This document shows positions 17,005-28,009 of a stretch of DNA of 64,000 nucleotides, in pieces. Both the position numbers and the translations under genes were made by a program. The notes below the pieces were generated by a model. That model was not told the DNA's origin. It saw only the letters and a program-made list of their open reading frames with translations, and did no database searches. Positions within the stretch are counted from its first letter, which is position 1, and each line of letters begins with the position of its first letter. Source of the stretch: Chromobacterium alkanivorans. Its GTDB lineage: Bacteria; Pseudomonadota; Gammaproteobacteria; Burkholderiales; Chromobacteriaceae. The stretch spans positions 124,001-188,000 of the forward strand of contig NZ_JAFHKL010000002.1 in NCBI RefSeq assembly GCF_016937655.1. The letters run 5' to 3'.

Positions 17005-18078
17005 TCAAAGCACGGCGAGCGGATAAGAACCCAGCACCTTGACGAAGGAAGTGCACTCGGCGAGGCCAGCCAGCGCCTGCTGCACATTGGCGTCGTCGCG
17101 GTGCCCTTCCATATCGATGAAGAACACGTAGTCCCACAGCCCGGCGCGCGACGGCCGCGACTCGAACTTGCTCATCGACACCCCGTTGCCGGCGATGGGC
17201 GCCAGCAACTGGTGGACCGCGCCCGGACGATTGGGCGCCGACACCACCACCGAGGTCTTGTCCTGGCCGGTGGCGCCCACGTCCTGCAGCCCCAGCACCA
17301 GGAAGCGGGTGGTGTTGTTGGGCTCGTCCTCGATATTGGACGCCAGCTTCAACAGCGCGTAGCGCTCGGCCGCGGCCTGGCCGGCGATCGCCGCCGCGCC
17401 CTCGTCTTCGGCCGCCAGCCGCGCCGCCTCGGCGTTGCTGGCCACCGACACCCGCTCCACCGCTTCCGGCAGATTCTTGTTCAGCCACTCATGGCACTGC
17501 GCCAGGGCCTGGGCGTGCGCGTACACGCGGCGGATGCCGTCCATGCCCTCCACCTTGCGCAGCAAATGGTGATGGATGCGCAGCACCACTTCGCCACAAA
17601 TCTTCAGCGGGCTGGTCACCATCAGGTCCAGCGTGCGGCCCACCGCGCCCTCGGTGGAGTTCTCCACCGGCGCCACCACGTAATCCAGGCCCCGCGACTC
17701 CACCAGGCGGAAGGCCTCGTCGATCGAGCTACAGGCCACCGTGCGCGCGGCGTGGCCGAAGTGCTTGAGCGTGGCCAGCTGACTGAAAGTGCCTTCCGGC
17801 CCCAGGTAGGCGATGGACAAGGGCTTTTCCAGCGCCAGGCATTCGGACATCACCTCGCGGAACAAGCGCGCCACCGATTCGCCCGGCAAGGGGCCGGGGT
17901 TCAGATCCTTGACGCGGCGCAGCACCTGCGCCTCGCGCTCGGGCCGATAAATAATGCCGCCGCCCTTGATCTCGCCGATCTCGCGCGCATGGGTGGCGCG
18001 CTGATTCAGCAGATTGAGGATTTCCACATCGATGTTGTCGATGGCGTCGCGATGCTGTTTAAGTAAATGTTCCGACAC
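17005..18078 (-). CDS. pheA: Bifunctional chorismate mutase / prephenate dehydratase
   Basis: A 357-residue P-protein. Residues ~1-90 are an AroQ-type chorismate mutase (DAIDNIDVEILNLLNQRATHAREIGEIK, YRPEREAQVLRRV). Residues ~95-275 are prephenate dehydratase (YLGPEGTFSQLATLKHFG, DYVVAPVENSTEGAVG, NNTTRFLVLG). Residues ~280-357 are an ACT domain for Phe feedback (PGAVHQLLAPIAGNGVSMSKFESRP). It catalyses the two steps from chorismate to phenylpyruvate. The start is GTG at 18078 with a GGAAG site upstream. Its downstream neighbours include a DAHP synthase homologue, so the group may be an aromatic amino acid transcription unit. Confidence 0.96.
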   Translation of the reverse strand: MSEHLLKQHRDAIDNIDVEILNLLNQRATHAREIGEIKGGGIIYRPEREAQVLRRVKDLNPGPLPGESVARLFREVMSECLALEKPLSIAYLGPEGTFSQLATLKHFGHAARTVACSSIDEAFRLVESRGLDYVVAPVENSTEGAVGRTLDLMVTSPLKICGEVVLRIHHHLLRKVEGMDGIRRVYAHAQALAQCHEWLNKNLPEAVERVSVASNAEAARLAAEDEGAAAIAGQAAAERYALLKLASNIEDEPNNTTRFLVLGLQDVGATGQDKTSVVVSAPNRPGAVHQLLAPIAGNGVSMSKFESRPSRAGLWDYVFFIDMEGHRDDANVQQALAGLAECTSFVKVLGSYPLAVL

Positions 18079-18228
18079 GGCTTCCAGTCTTTCTCTATTG
18101 CATACATCCTGTTCAGAGACGCGCGCGCCCGCGTTTGAGCGCGCGGCTCTCGAAACACCCAGTTTCCGCGAGATGGGTCATGCTCGCAAGCCTTTGTCGC
18201 GATAAAAACGCGGACAGCGGGACAGCTC

Positions 18229-18348
18229 CTAGCCGAAACAAGTCCACACTCGGTTGGCCAGGTCCACCACGAAATCGGCGCGCAGATACATCCCGGTCAA
18301 GCAGGCCAACAGCAGCGCCGCGCCGACGGACAGCAGCAAGGCTCTCAT
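18229..18348 (-). CDS. 39-residue membrane micro-protein coupled to the MFS gene
   Basis: A short ORF, MRALLLSVGAALLLACLTGM plus 19 more residues ending RVWTCFG. Its ATG overlaps the TGA of the MFS transporter (ATGA). A purine-rich GGAGGACGC stretch just before the start, inside the end of the MFS gene, is a good ribosome site. One transmembrane helix (~residues 3-22) is predicted by eye. It could be a small accessory subunit or regulator of the transporter. No family is recognised. Confidence 0.5.
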   Translation of the reverse strand: MRALLLSVGAALLLACLTGMYLRADFVVDLANRVWTCFG

Positions 18349-19553
18349 GCGTCCTCCTTGGCGAAACTCGCCGACGGCGTTTCGCGCACCGGCAGATTGG
18401 CGGCGGCGGCCAGCAGCCCCAAGGCGATCGCCAGCGTCCACACCAGATCGTAGTTGCCGAGCAGGTCGTAAAGCGCCCCGCCCAGCCACACGCCCAGGAA
18501 GCTGCCCACCTGATGCGAGAAAAACACCGCGCCGGACAGCATGCCCAGATGGCGCACGCCGAACATGCCGGCGATCACCCCATTGGTCAACGGCACCGTG
18601 GACAGCCACAGAAAACCCATCGCCGCGGCGAACACCGCCACCGAAACGCCGCTGAGCGGCAGCAACAGGAAAACGGCGATCACCACGCTGCGCGCCAGGT
18701 AAATGAAGCTGAGCAGGCCGGGCTTGGACCAGCGGCTGCCCAGTTCGCCGAAGGCCATGGTGCCGAAGATGTTGAACAGGCCGATCAAGGCCAGCGCCAG
18801 GCTGGCGGTGCCGCCGCCCAGGCCGTGGTCGCGCAGATAGGCCGGCAGGTGCACGCCGATGAACACCACCTGGAAGCCGCAAACGAAATAGCCCGCCATC
18901 AGCAGGCGGAAGCCGCGCTCGCGCCAGGCGGCGCTGAAAGTGGCCGCCATGCTGCGCAGCAAATGCGTGGACGCGACGGTTTGCGCCGGCTGGTCCTCGC
19001 GCGCCAGCCAGCCGGCCAAGGGCAGCATCAGCGCCGCGCAGCCGGCCAGGATCAAGAGCGCAGGCAGCCAGCCCAGGCCGTCGATCAAGCCCTGTTCCAC
19101 CGGAATCATCGCGAACTGGCCGAAAGAGCCCGCCGCCGCGACGATGCCCATCGCGCGCGAACGGTAGGCCGGCGGCACGCTGCGCGCCACCACGCCGAAA
19201 ATCACGCTGTAGGTGACACAGGACAGCGCCAGGCCAAGCAGGACGCCGGCCGACAAGGAAAACAGCAAGGGCGTGCCGGACACCGTCATCAATGCCAGGC
19301 CGGCGACGTAGAGCAAAGCGCCGCCCAGCAGCACCTTGCCGGAGCCGTGCCGGTCCGCCAGCGCGCCGGCAAACGGCTGCGCCAGGCCCCAGACCAGGTT
19401 CTGCAAACCCAGCGCGAAGGCGAAAGCCTCCCGGCTCCAGCCGAAGGCCTGGGTCATCGGCGGCATGAAGAAGCCGAAGCCGTGGCGTATGCCCATGGCC
19501 AGCGACACGATCAGGCCGCCGGTCAGCAGCAATCGCTTGATGGAATCGTTCAT
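18345..19553 (-). CDS. MFS transporter
   Basis: A 402-residue major facilitator with about 12 hydrophobic segments. The N-terminal half has the family A-like motif GALADRHGSGKVLL between helices 2 and 3. Family features include MGIRHGFGFFMPPMTQAF near the N-terminus, resembling monocarboxylate-type MFS proteins, and GVIAGMFGVRHLGMLSGAVFF in the second half. The substrate is unknown. It is transcribed toward pheA, with an ATGA-coupled 39-codon ORF at its 3' end. Confidence 0.85.
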   Translation of the reverse strand: MNDSIKRLLLTGGLIVSLAMGIRHGFGFFMPPMTQAFGWSREAFAFALGLQNLVWGLAQPFAGALADRHGSGKVLLGGALLYVAGLALMTVSGTPLLFSLSAGVLLGLALSCVTYSVIFGVVARSVPPAYRSRAMGIVAAAGSFGQFAMIPVEQGLIDGLGWLPALLILAGCAALMLPLAGWLAREDQPAQTVASTHLLRSMAATFSAAWRERGFRLLMAGYFVCGFQVVFIGVHLPAYLRDHGLGGGTASLALALIGLFNIFGTMAFGELGSRWSKPGLLSFIYLARSVVIAVFLLLPLSGVSVAVFAAAMGFLWLSTVPLTNGVIAGMFGVRHLGMLSGAVFFSHQVGSFLGVWLGGALYDLLGNYDLVWTLAIALGLLAAAANLPVRETPSASFAKEDA

Positions 19554-19627
19554 CGCTTGTCTCCATGTGAAATAACAGCGGCGCGGCTGTTGTGATCATA
19601 GGGCAAAACCGGCGCCGCCAAAACAAA

Positions 19628-19653
19628 ACCGGCCAGCGCAGGCGCCGGCCGGT
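19628..19653 (-). terminator. Rho-independent terminator after pepD
   Basis: ACCGGCC and GGCCGGT arms around an inner GC stem, followed on the minus strand by TTTGTTTTGG. It lies 30-55 nt after the pepD stop. Confidence 0.75.
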
Positions 19654-19682
19654 AATCGCATCAAACCGCCGCGGACCGCGGC

Positions 19683-21137
19683 TTAGCGCGCGGGCACCGC
19701 CGCCAGCACCGCCTTCAGCAGATGCCAGGCCTTGCCCACCGACTCCACTTCCACCCGCTCGCCCGGCGCGTGAGCGCCGCGGATATTGGGACCGAAGGAC
19801 ACCATGTCCATGCCCGGGTACTTGGCGCCCAGAATACCGCACTCCAGGCCGGCGTGAATCACCTGCACCTGGGCCTCGCCGCCGAATTCGCGGGCGTAGA
19901 CTTGCTGGAACAAGGCCAGTAGCTTGGACTGCGGGTTAGGCGCCCAGCCCGGATAGCCGCCTTCCATCTCCACCTGGCAGCCGGCCAAGCGGAACAGGCT
20001 TTCCACCTCGCGCGCCAGCATCCAGGTGCCGGAATCCAGCAAGGAGCGCACCATCAGGTTGGCGAACAGCTTGCCCTCTTCCAGCACCACCACGCCCAGG
20101 TTGTTCGAGGTTTCCACCACGCCTTCGACGCGCTGGCTCATGCGCTTGACGCCGTGCGGCGCAGCGTGCAGCGCGGCGAAGATCGCGCCCTGGTCGGCTC
20201 GCGCCAGCACTTTGTCCAGCTCGATGCTCTCCTGCACCACGGTGACGCCCTCGTCGACGCCGGCCAGCTCGAAACGCAGCAGGCTCTGGAAGGCGTCCAG
20301 CTTGGCCGCCACCTTGGCCGCGTCGGCGGCCGGGAAGGCCACGGCGGCGAAAGCCTCGCGCGACAAGGCGTTGCGCGCGGTGCCGCCCTTGAACGAGGAC
20401 ACGCGCAGATCGGTGTCCGCTTCCAGTTCGCGGATCAGGCGGATCAGAATCTTGTTGGCGTTGCCGCGGCCCAGATGGATGTCGGCGCCGGAGTGGCCGC
20501 CGCGCAGGCCCTTGATCACCAGGCTGGCGGCCTGATAACCGGCCGGCAGCGCCTCGGTCGCGTAAGCGCGGCTGACGTTGGCGTCTACGCCGCCGGCGCA
20601 GCCCATGTAGAACTCGCCCCATTCCTCGGTATCGATATTGATCAGGTACTGGCCTTGCAGCAGACCGGTGCCCAGGCCCAGCGCGCCGCCCATGCCGGCT
20701 TCCTCGTCCAGCGTCAACAGCACCTCGACCGGACCATGCGGCACGTCCTCGCTGTTGAGCACCGCCATGCCCAGCGCCACGCCGATGCCGTTGTCGGCGC
20801 CCAGCGTGGTGTTTTCCGCCACCAGCCAGCCGTCTTGCAGCACCGGGCGGATCGGGTCTTTGAAGAAGTCGTGCTCGGTGCCGGTGTTGGCCTGGCACAC
20901 CATGTCCAGATGGCCTTGCAGCACCACGCCGACGCGGTTTTCGTAGCCCGGGGTCGCCGGCTTGCGAATGATCAGGTTGCCGACCTCGTCCACCACGGTG
21001 TCCAGGCCGCGCAGTTCCGCCCACCCCTTCAGGTAGTCGCGCAATTGCTGCTCATGCTTGGACGGACGCGGGATTTCACACAGGGTCTGGAAATGCTCCC
21101 AGACGACTTTGGGTTCTAGTTCTGCAATTCGGGTCAC
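19683..21137 (-). CDS. pepD: Aminoacyl-histidine dipeptidase (peptidase D)
   Basis: A 484-residue M20-family cytosolic dipeptidase that cleaves Xaa-His and other dipeptides. The dinuclear zinc motifs are visible: LQGHLDMVC (His and catalytic Asp), LGADNGIG (bridging Asp), LDEEAGMGG (general base Glu and metal Glu), and IHAGLECG near the C-terminus. A lid/dimerisation domain lies between ~205 and ~385. Length matches E. coli PepD (485). It is monocistronic, flanked by a terminator and a divergent promoter region shared with bluB. Confidence 0.95.
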   Translation of the reverse strand: MTRIAELEPKVVWEHFQTLCEIPRPSKHEQQLRDYLKGWAELRGLDTVVDEVGNLIIRKPATPGYENRVGVVLQGHLDMVCQANTGTEHDFFKDPIRPVLQDGWLVAENTTLGADNGIGVALGMAVLNSEDVPHGPVEVLLTLDEEAGMGGALGLGTGLLQGQYLINIDTEEWGEFYMGCAGGVDANVSRAYATEALPAGYQAASLVIKGLRGGHSGADIHLGRGNANKILIRLIRELEADTDLRVSSFKGGTARNALSREAFAAVAFPAADAAKVAAKLDAFQSLLRFELAGVDEGVTVVQESIELDKVLARADQGAIFAALHAAPHGVKRMSQRVEGVVETSNNLGVVVLEEGKLFANLMVRSLLDSGTWMLAREVESLFRLAGCQVEMEGGYPGWAPNPQSKLLALFQQVYAREFGGEAQVQVIHAGLECGILGAKYPGMDMVSFGPNIRGAHAPGERVEVESVGKAWHLLKAVLAAVPAR

Positions 21138-21420
21138 GGAAAGTCCTCTAAATCATCAAGATGCGATAGCGGTTCGGGCTATGGCCGAACGCGCCGCGCC
21201 CGGCGCGGCAACGTTGGAATTCAGACTGTCCACTTTATCACGCCCGCATGCGCCGCGTCATGTGGGAAACTCATGCCAAAAGCGTCTAATCCGCTGAATC
21301 GCTTGACCGAAGTCATGAGTCCTCCTGCAAGCGGCGCCATGCTATTTGCCAGCTGTGGCAAAGCCGCTATCCTCCGACACTGAAAAATCCCCACTCGTCC
21401 GTTTGCCAGAAAGGTCCGCC
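21138..21420. other. Divergent pepD/bluB intergenic region
   Basis: A 283 nt gap with no gene. It should carry promoters for both divergent genes. A small perfect hairpin, TTTGCCA-GCTG-TGGCAAA, lies at 21345-21362, about 60 nt before bluB. I looked for a cobalamin-riboswitch-like B12 box and did not find one. Confidence 0.4.
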
Positions 21421-22059
21421 ATGCACCGCTATCCAGATCAAGACATCGCCGCCATCTACCGGGTGATAGAACAGCGACGCGACATGCGCCATTTTCTGCC
21501 GGACCCGGTGGACCCGGCGCTGCTGCGCCGCCTGCTCGAAGCCGCCCACCACGCGCCCAGCGTCGGCTATATGCAGCCGTGGCGCTTCATCCGCATCGCG
21601 GACCGCGGCCTGCGCGAGGAGATAGGCAAGCTGGTGGACGCGGAGCGGCTGCGCACCGCGGACCAACTGGGCGAACGCCAGGCGGAATTCCTGCGCCTGA
21701 AGGTGGAAGGCATCCGCGACTGCGGCGAGGTGTTGGTGGCCGCCCTGATGGACGGCCGCGAGCGCCATGTGTTCGGCCGCCGCACCCTGCCGGAAATGGA
21801 TCTGGCCTCGGTGGCCTGCGCCATCCAGAACCTGTGGCTGGCGGCGCGCGCCGAAGGCCTGGGCATGGGCTGGGTGTCTCTGTTCGACCCCGTCGCGCTC
21901 GCCGCGCTGCTGGGCATGCCCGAGGGCGCCAAGCCCATCGCCGTGCTCTGTCTAGGCCATGTCGCCGAGTTCTACGCCCAGCCTATGCTGGAGCAGGAAA
22001 AGTGGGCCAGCCGCCAGCCGCTGGAGCAATTGGTGTTCGAAGACCGCTGGCGAGATTGA
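21421..22059 (+). CDS. bluB: 5,6-dimethylbenzimidazole synthase
   Basis: A 212-residue nitroreductase-fold flavoprotein that cleaves FMNH2 with oxygen to make the lower ligand of vitamin B12. Motifs: RRDMRHFLPDPVDPALLRRLLEAAHHAPSVGYMQPWRF split over residues ~20-60, then LASVACAIQNLWLAARAEGLGMGWVSLFDP, which is typical of BluB. The conserved Asp and Ser regions appear intact. The ATG at 21421 follows AGAAAGGTC; the upstream extension lacks similarity. No other cobalamin genes are in the window. Confidence 0.9.
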   Translation: MHRYPDQDIAAIYRVIEQRRDMRHFLPDPVDPALLRRLLEAAHHAPSVGYMQPWRFIRIADRGLREEIGKLVDAERLRTADQLGERQAEFLRLKVEGIRDCGEVLVAALMDGRERHVFGRRTLPEMDLASVACAIQNLWLAARAEGLGMGWVSLFDPVALAALLGMPEGAKPIAVLCLGHVAEFYAQPMLEQEKWASRQPLEQLVFEDRWRD

Positions 22060-22117
22060 ACCGGGCCTCGCGGCGCGGCCATTGAAGCGCGCGCCGCCGC
22101 CATGCTAGCCTGCGGAG

Positions 22118-22630
22118 ATGGAACACGCTTTATACGACTTTCTCGACCAGCACCAGATCCGCCACCAGCGCTTCGACCACCCGCCGGTCTACACCTGCGA
22201 AGAGGCCGCGCGCCTGACGCCCGGCCTGCCCGGCGCGGAATGCAAAAACCTGTTTCTCTGCGACGCCAAGGGCCGTCAGCATGTGTTGCTGGCGGTGCCG
22301 GCCGACGCCGGCGTCGACATCAAGGCCCTGGGCGACTTGCTGGAACTCAAAGGCCTGCGTTTCGCCTCGTCGGAACGCCTGCTGCGCTGCCTGGGCCTGA
22401 CCCCGGGCGCGGTGACGCTGCTGGCCGCCTTCAACGACCGCGAGCGCCAGGTCGCCGTCGTCGTCGACCAGGCGCTGAGCCGCCGCGACGCCATTCTCTG
22501 CCATCCGCTGGTCAATACCAGCACGCTGGCGCTGCCGATGGGCGAGCTGATGCGCTTCCTGGACCTGACCGGCCACGCGCCGCGCATCGTCGAGGTGCCG
22601 CGCAGGCCGGAGCCCGCGGAGCAAGGCTGA
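22118..22630 (+). CDS. YbaK/ProXp-ala-type aminoacyl-tRNA deacylase (PrdX-like)
   Basis: A 170-residue single-domain protein of the INS/YbaK editing superfamily. It starts [30 protein letters not shown] (shown in two parts: the helix, then [10 protein letters not shown]) and has the conserved [16 protein letters not shown] core with the catalytic Lys. [11 protein letters not shown] lies at the C-terminal end. Stand-alone members hydrolyse mischarged Ala-tRNA(Pro). It sits between bluB and trpC on the same strand. Confidence 0.85.
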   Translation: MEHALYDFLDQHQIRHQRFDHPPVYTCEEAARLTPGLPGAECKNLFLCDAKGRQHVLLAVPADAGVDIKALGDLLELKGLRFASSERLLRCLGLTPGAVTLLAAFNDRERQVAVVVDQALSRRDAILCHPLVNTSTLALPMGELMRFLDLTGHAPRIVEVPRRPEPAEQG

Positions 22631-22709
22631 GCGCCGCGGCTTGTCAAGGCCACGGCTGATCCTGCATGATGGTCGTTTCTTTCGACTTGCCCGGATTGCA
22701 GACTCAAGC

Positions 22710-23516
22710 ATGTCAGACATACTCAACACCATCATCGCCACCAAGCGCGAAGAAATCGCCGCCGCCTTGCCGCGGCAACCGCTGAGCGCGGTGCGCGCCG
22801 CCGCGGAAGCGCTCAGCGGCGACCGTCGCGACTTTGTCGCCGCGCTGCGCGCCAAGCACGCGCTGGGCCAAGCCGCGGTCATCGCCGAGATCAAGAAAGC
22901 CAGCCCGAGCAAGGGCGTGATCCGCGAGGACTTCCGCCCCGCCGAGATCGCCGCCAGCTACGCCGAACACGGCGCCGCCTGCCTGTCGGTGCTGACCGAC
23001 CGCCAGTATTTCCAGGGCGACGCCGCCTATCTGCAAGCCGCCCGCGCCGCCTGCCGCCTGCCGGTGCTGCGCAAGGACTTCATCGTCGACCCTTACCAGG
23101 TGTACGAAGCCCGCGCGATGGGCGCCGACTGCATTCTGCTGATCGCCGCCGCGCTGGAACTGCCGCTGATGCGCGAACTGGAATCCCTGGCGATGGAGCT
23201 GGGCATGGCGGTGCTGGCCGAAGTGCACGACGCCGAGGAACTGGAACAGGCGCTGCAGCTGCGGACCGAGCTGATCGGCGTCAACAACCGCAATCTGCGC
23301 AGCTTCGAAGTCAGCCTGGCCACCACGCTGAAGTTGTTGCCGCAAATCGAAAGCGGCCGCATCGCCATCACCGAGAGCGGCATCGCCACCATCGACGACG
23401 TGCGGCTGATGCGCAGCCACGAGGTGCACACCTTCCTGGTGGGCGAAGCCTTCATGCGGGAAAAAGAGCCGGGAGAAGGTCTCTCCCGGCTGTTTCAGGA
23501 CGAAAACAAGGACTAA
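22710..23516 (+). CDS. trpC: Indole-3-glycerol phosphate synthase
   Basis: A 268-residue TIM-barrel enzyme of tryptophan synthesis that converts CdRP to indole-3-glycerol phosphate. Motifs: [17 protein letters not shown] at the start, [17 protein letters not shown] (catalytic Lys and phosphate binding), [50 protein letters not shown] and FLVGEAFM. The ATG at 22710 is the family start; 23 upstream codons have no similarity. trpD and trpG are not seen, so this is a detached trpC or the end of an operon split elsewhere. Confidence 0.96.
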   Translation: MSDILNTIIATKREEIAAALPRQPLSAVRAAAEALSGDRRDFVAALRAKHALGQAAVIAEIKKASPSKGVIREDFRPAEIAASYAEHGAACLSVLTDRQYFQGDAAYLQAARAACRLPVLRKDFIVDPYQVYEARAMGADCILLIAAALELPLMRELESLAMELGMAVLAEVHDAEELEQALQLRTELIGVNNRNLRSFEVSLATTLKLLPQIESGRIAITESGIATIDDVRLMRSHEVHTFLVGEAFMREKEPGEGLSRLFQDENKD

Positions 23517-23524
23517 GCCCTTGC

Positions 23525-24435
23525 TTATTGAGGCGGGACCAGCGCGTCCAGCCTCAATTGCTCCTGAGCGCTGAAACGCTGGGCGCGCCAGCCGGCCAGA
23601 GCCTGCCGCCGCTGCGCCGCGTCCAGGCCGGCAGCCGTCTGCAAGCGCCGCGCCTCCAGACGATAGGCCTCCACCCTGGACTGCCACTGCGCCTGTTCGC
23701 GATCCAGCTGCGACAAGCGGTCGGCGGCGGCCTGCCCCACCATGCCGGCGCGCAAGGCGTACAGCTCTTGTTCGCCGCCGCCCTTCTTCCGCAACGCCTC
23801 TTCCGCCTCGGCCAGGCTCAAATGCTTGACCGGCTCCAGCCGCGCCGCGCGCAGCTCGGCCGGCAAGCCCGCCTCCAAGGCCTTGAGCCGGGCGGCCTTC
23901 TGCTCGGCGCTCAAGCCGACGACGGCGGCGATGCGCAGCCGTTTGACGGTGAAATCGTCATAGACGTCCTCATCGCCAAACAAGCCGGCCACTTCGCCGG
24001 CGGACAGGAATTGCAGGCGCAACGCTCTCATCTGCTGCAAACGCTCGGCCACGCCGCCCGCCGCCTTGCCCTCGCTCAAGGCTCGGCGGTAAGCGACATA
24101 GCGGTCGAACAAGTCCAGCGCCTGCTTCAAGGCTGTTCCGCTCAACTGCGCCGACAAGGCCTGCTCCACCGCCTTGCGGGTCGCGGGCAGATCCCGCTCC
24201 CCCAACGCCGCCAACTGGTAATCGAACAAGCGCCGCAGTTCGGCGTCCACCCTCAGCGCGCCGTTCGCCTCCACTCGCGCCCGGCCGTCGGCCTGGGTGC
24301 CGCGCAGCGACGGCGCCGCCGTCGGAGATGCGGAACCGCCGGCTTGCGCCGTCGCCTCGTCGGCCCCGGGCCAGCCCAGCCAGACCAGCGCGCCCAGCAA
24401 CAACGCGCAGCTCCAGCCCATCCAGGCGCGCCGCA

Positions 24436-24436
<1 letters not shown>
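23525..24436 (-). CDS. lifO: Lipase-specific foldase (steric chaperone)
   Basis: A 303-residue membrane-anchored chaperone. It has an N-terminal helix (MRRAWMGWSCALLLGALVWL), an Ala/Ser/Gly-rich variable linker (~30-60), then the helical lipase-binding scaffold with the family signature around LRRLFDYQLAALGERD (residues ~80-95, RxxFDYY-like). The rest is charged helices (FTVKRLRIAAVVGLSAEQ, AEALRKKGGGEQEL). It folds the lipase in the periplasm before type II secretion. The start overlaps the lipase stop (TAATG), so translation is coupled. Confidence 0.9.
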
Positions 24437-25587
<1,151 letters not shown>

Positions 25588-25613
25588 CGCCGTATGGCGA
25601 AAGCCATACGGCG
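25588..25613 (-). terminator. Rho-independent terminator after the patatin gene
   Basis: CGCCGTATGGC and GCCATACGGCG form a perfect 11 bp stem with a 4 nt loop. On the minus strand it is followed by TTTTGTCTTTATT. It lies ~35 nt after the patatin-barrel stop. Confidence 0.9.
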
Positions 25614-25646
25614 CTCTGGACTCGCTGCTGCGTAACTCGGATCCGC

Positions 25647-27908
25647 TCAGTAATCGGAACCCAAGTACAGATAGGCGGTGGGTTTGCCGCCCTTGGCGGT
25701 GCCGACGCCGACGAAGAACGGCCCGATAATGGTGTCCGCAGCCAGGAAGACCGAACCGGCGGGAATCCAGTTTGTATCTTGCGACGTGAGATCTTCAGCT
25801 CTCACTCGCCCCCAGATCTTGCCCAACTCCATCGAGACGCCGGCGTAGACGCCGGAGCCAAGCGCGGATGGCAGGCTGGACGCTCGCCAATAAAACATCG
25901 AGCGGAACAAGGACGAGCGATCGCCAATCAGTTCGGAATCCTGATAACCGCTCAGGTTCAAGAAACCGCCCAGCGATCTGGGCAAAGCCAGGGCATCCTC
26001 TCTGTCGTCGAGATTCAAAGCCCCCTTGTTCTTGGCGGTCAACCGCATCGTCACGCTGCCCAGGGTCTTGGCGTACTCCAGGGTCGTATCGTAGTTGGTC
26101 AGATTGACATCGCTGCCCCAGGACGGAATGCTCTTGGTCAAGCGACCGCTGATGAAGTAGCCGGACCGCGGCCAGCGCGGATTGTCGAACTGATCCACCA
26201 CCAGGCTGGTGCCCACCCCGGTATCCCGAAAGTTTTGCGGCACCCAACCGGGAAGCCACGATACCCGCGAGCCGAAGTGATTATCGTCCCGGTACGCGCC
26301 AATCCGCCACTCCCCGTAACGGCCCAAAGCCACGCCGCCATCCAGACGCAGGCTGCCCACATTATTAGTCCACTCCGTATTCAATGAATGGTCCTCGTTG
26401 TAAATCGGCAGAAAGTCCTGTCGATAGCCCAAGGACGCGGCGCCGAACACCGGACTGCCCTCGTACAGCGGCTGATACCATTCCGTTTTGATCAGCTTGT
26501 CCTGCCCTATGGACACATCGTTGCGCCAGGCGCCGCCGGCGCTGTTGGCGTTGCGCCATTCATGCGAGGCCAAGAAGTTGAAGTTGCTCTCGCCCGGCGT
26601 CGCGCTGCTCAGGTTCAGGCCGAAGCGCAGGAAGTTAGGCCCTATGCTGCGCTCCAGCGGCGACACCGTCATCACATTGCGCCCGGACACATTGTCCACG
26701 CGGTAGGTCAGCCTGTCGTAATCGCCGCCGGCGAACACGCCGCGCAGACGGGCCTGGGCGCTGCTGATAGGCTCCACCACCGAGGAAAAGGCCAGCGATT
26801 TGGCCAGTTGCTCCGGTTTGGTGAACTGGCCGGGCTTGCCTTCCACCTGGATCTTGTCGATCAAGGGGAAATGCGGCCGCTCCAGCCGGCGCTTCCACGC
26901 CGCGTACTCCTCTTCGGACACCGAATAGGCCGACAGCTGCTTGGCCAGCGCCTTGGCCGCCTCTTCTCCGAGCATGGTGATGGCCCGATGCTCGCTGAAG
27001 GAAGCCGAGGTATAGCCGCTCAAATTCGGCTTGATCACCAGATCGCGCTTGTCCAGCTTGCGCAGCTGCTCCTTGGCGTTGCGGCTGACCATCAGATTGG
27101 AGGTCTGCGCCACCACATCGAACAGGCTGTTGATCTCTTTCGCCGTCATCAGCGGCGTGGACACATCGACGACGATTACCCTGTCCGCGCAGCGGCCTTT
27201 GACGTCCTGGATGGGCAGGTTGCGCGCCAGGCCGCCGTCCACCAGCAAACGCCCCTCGTCGTCCTCGATCAGATCGAACAAGCCCGGCACCGCCATGCTG
27301 GCGCGCAGCGCGCGCGCCAGCGACCCCTCCGAGAACACCACCGGCTCGCCGGTCGCCAGGTCGGTGGCCACTGCCCGGAACGGGATGGGCAGCTGGTCGA
27401 AGCTGCCCACCACGCGGTCGCGCGTCAGCTTATGGATGTACAGCTCGATTTCCTGCGAATTGATCGCGCTGCGCGGCACTTTCAACCCGTCTTTCTTCAG
27501 GCCGAAGGTAATGTCCAGATAGTTCTTGTAATCATCGCGCTTGCGGTCGTAGGGCACGTCCGCCCGCGTCGGCTTGCCGGACAGCAAGGCGTCCCAATCG
27601 GCGGCGTTGAACTCGCGCTCCATCTGCGCCAAGGGCAAGCCATTTGCATAAATACCACCAATCAGAGCCCCGGCGCTGGTGCCCGCGATACAGGCGACGG
27701 GAATCCGCAGGCGCTCCAGTTCCTTCAGCACGCCCAGGTGGGCGAAACCCCGCGCGCCGCCGCCGCCCAGCACCAAACCCACGCCTTGCGGCGGATAAGC
27801 GCCAAGCTCTTCCGCGTCGCCCGCCCAGGCCGTTTGCGACAAAATTCCGAGCAACAGCAGCACAACCAGCCGCTGTCGCCGATTCCAGCGATTGTTATTT
27901 GTAAGCAT
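25647..27908 (-). CDS. Patatin-like phospholipase fused to an outer-membrane beta-barrel (PlpD-like, type Vd autotransporter)
   Basis: A 753-residue protein with a signal peptide (residues ~10-29, LVVLLLLGILSQTAWA). The patatin domain (~40-330) has oxyanion GGGGARGFAHLG (48-59), nucleophile Ser78 in GTSAG and catalytic Asp224 in DGG. A POTRA-like segment (~345-415) follows, then a 16-strand-type barrel related to BamA/surface antigen, ending at residue 753. This architecture matches type Vd secretion, where the barrel exposes or releases the lipase domain. It lies next to the lipase-foldase pair. Confidence 0.92.
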   Translation of the reverse strand: MLTNNNRWNRRQRLVVLLLLGILSQTAWAGDAEELGAYPPQGVGLVLGGGGARGFAHLGVLKELERLRIPVACIAGTSAGALIGGIYANGLPLAQMEREFNAADWDALLSGKPTRADVPYDRKRDDYKNYLDITFGLKKDGLKVPRSAINSQEIELYIHKLTRDRVVGSFDQLPIPFRAVATDLATGEPVVFSEGSLARALRASMAVPGLFDLIEDDEGRLLVDGGLARNLPIQDVKGRCADRVIVVDVSTPLMTAKEINSLFDVVAQTSNLMVSRNAKEQLRKLDKRDLVIKPNLSGYTSASFSEHRAITMLGEEAAKALAKQLSAYSVSEEEYAAWKRRLERPHFPLIDKIQVEGKPGQFTKPEQLAKSLAFSSVVEPISSAQARLRGVFAGGDYDRLTYRVDNVSGRNVMTVSPLERSIGPNFLRFGLNLSSATPGESNFNFLASHEWRNANSAGGAWRNDVSIGQDKLIKTEWYQPLYEGSPVFGAASLGYRQDFLPIYNEDHSLNTEWTNNVGSLRLDGGVALGRYGEWRIGAYRDDNHFGSRVSWLPGWVPQNFRDTGVGTSLVVDQFDNPRWPRSGYFISGRLTKSIPSWGSDVNLTNYDTTLEYAKTLGSVTMRLTAKNKGALNLDDREDALALPRSLGGFLNLSGYQDSELIGDRSSLFRSMFYWRASSLPSALGSGVYAGVSMELGKIWGRVRAEDLTSQDTNWIPAGSVFLAADTIIGPFFVGVGTAKGGKPTAYLYLGSDY

Positions 27909-28009
27909 ATGGGTAAATAATGAGAATTACCGTTTCACCCACGCCTGCGCGTGGCGTAAGATATAGCGATATGCCAATGAAAACATAATTTCCTATAAAG
28001 CCGGGCTAA

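Noticed and set aside
21138-21420. Possible cobalamin riboswitch before bluB
   Set aside because: No B12-box-like sequence was found; only a short hairpin is present.
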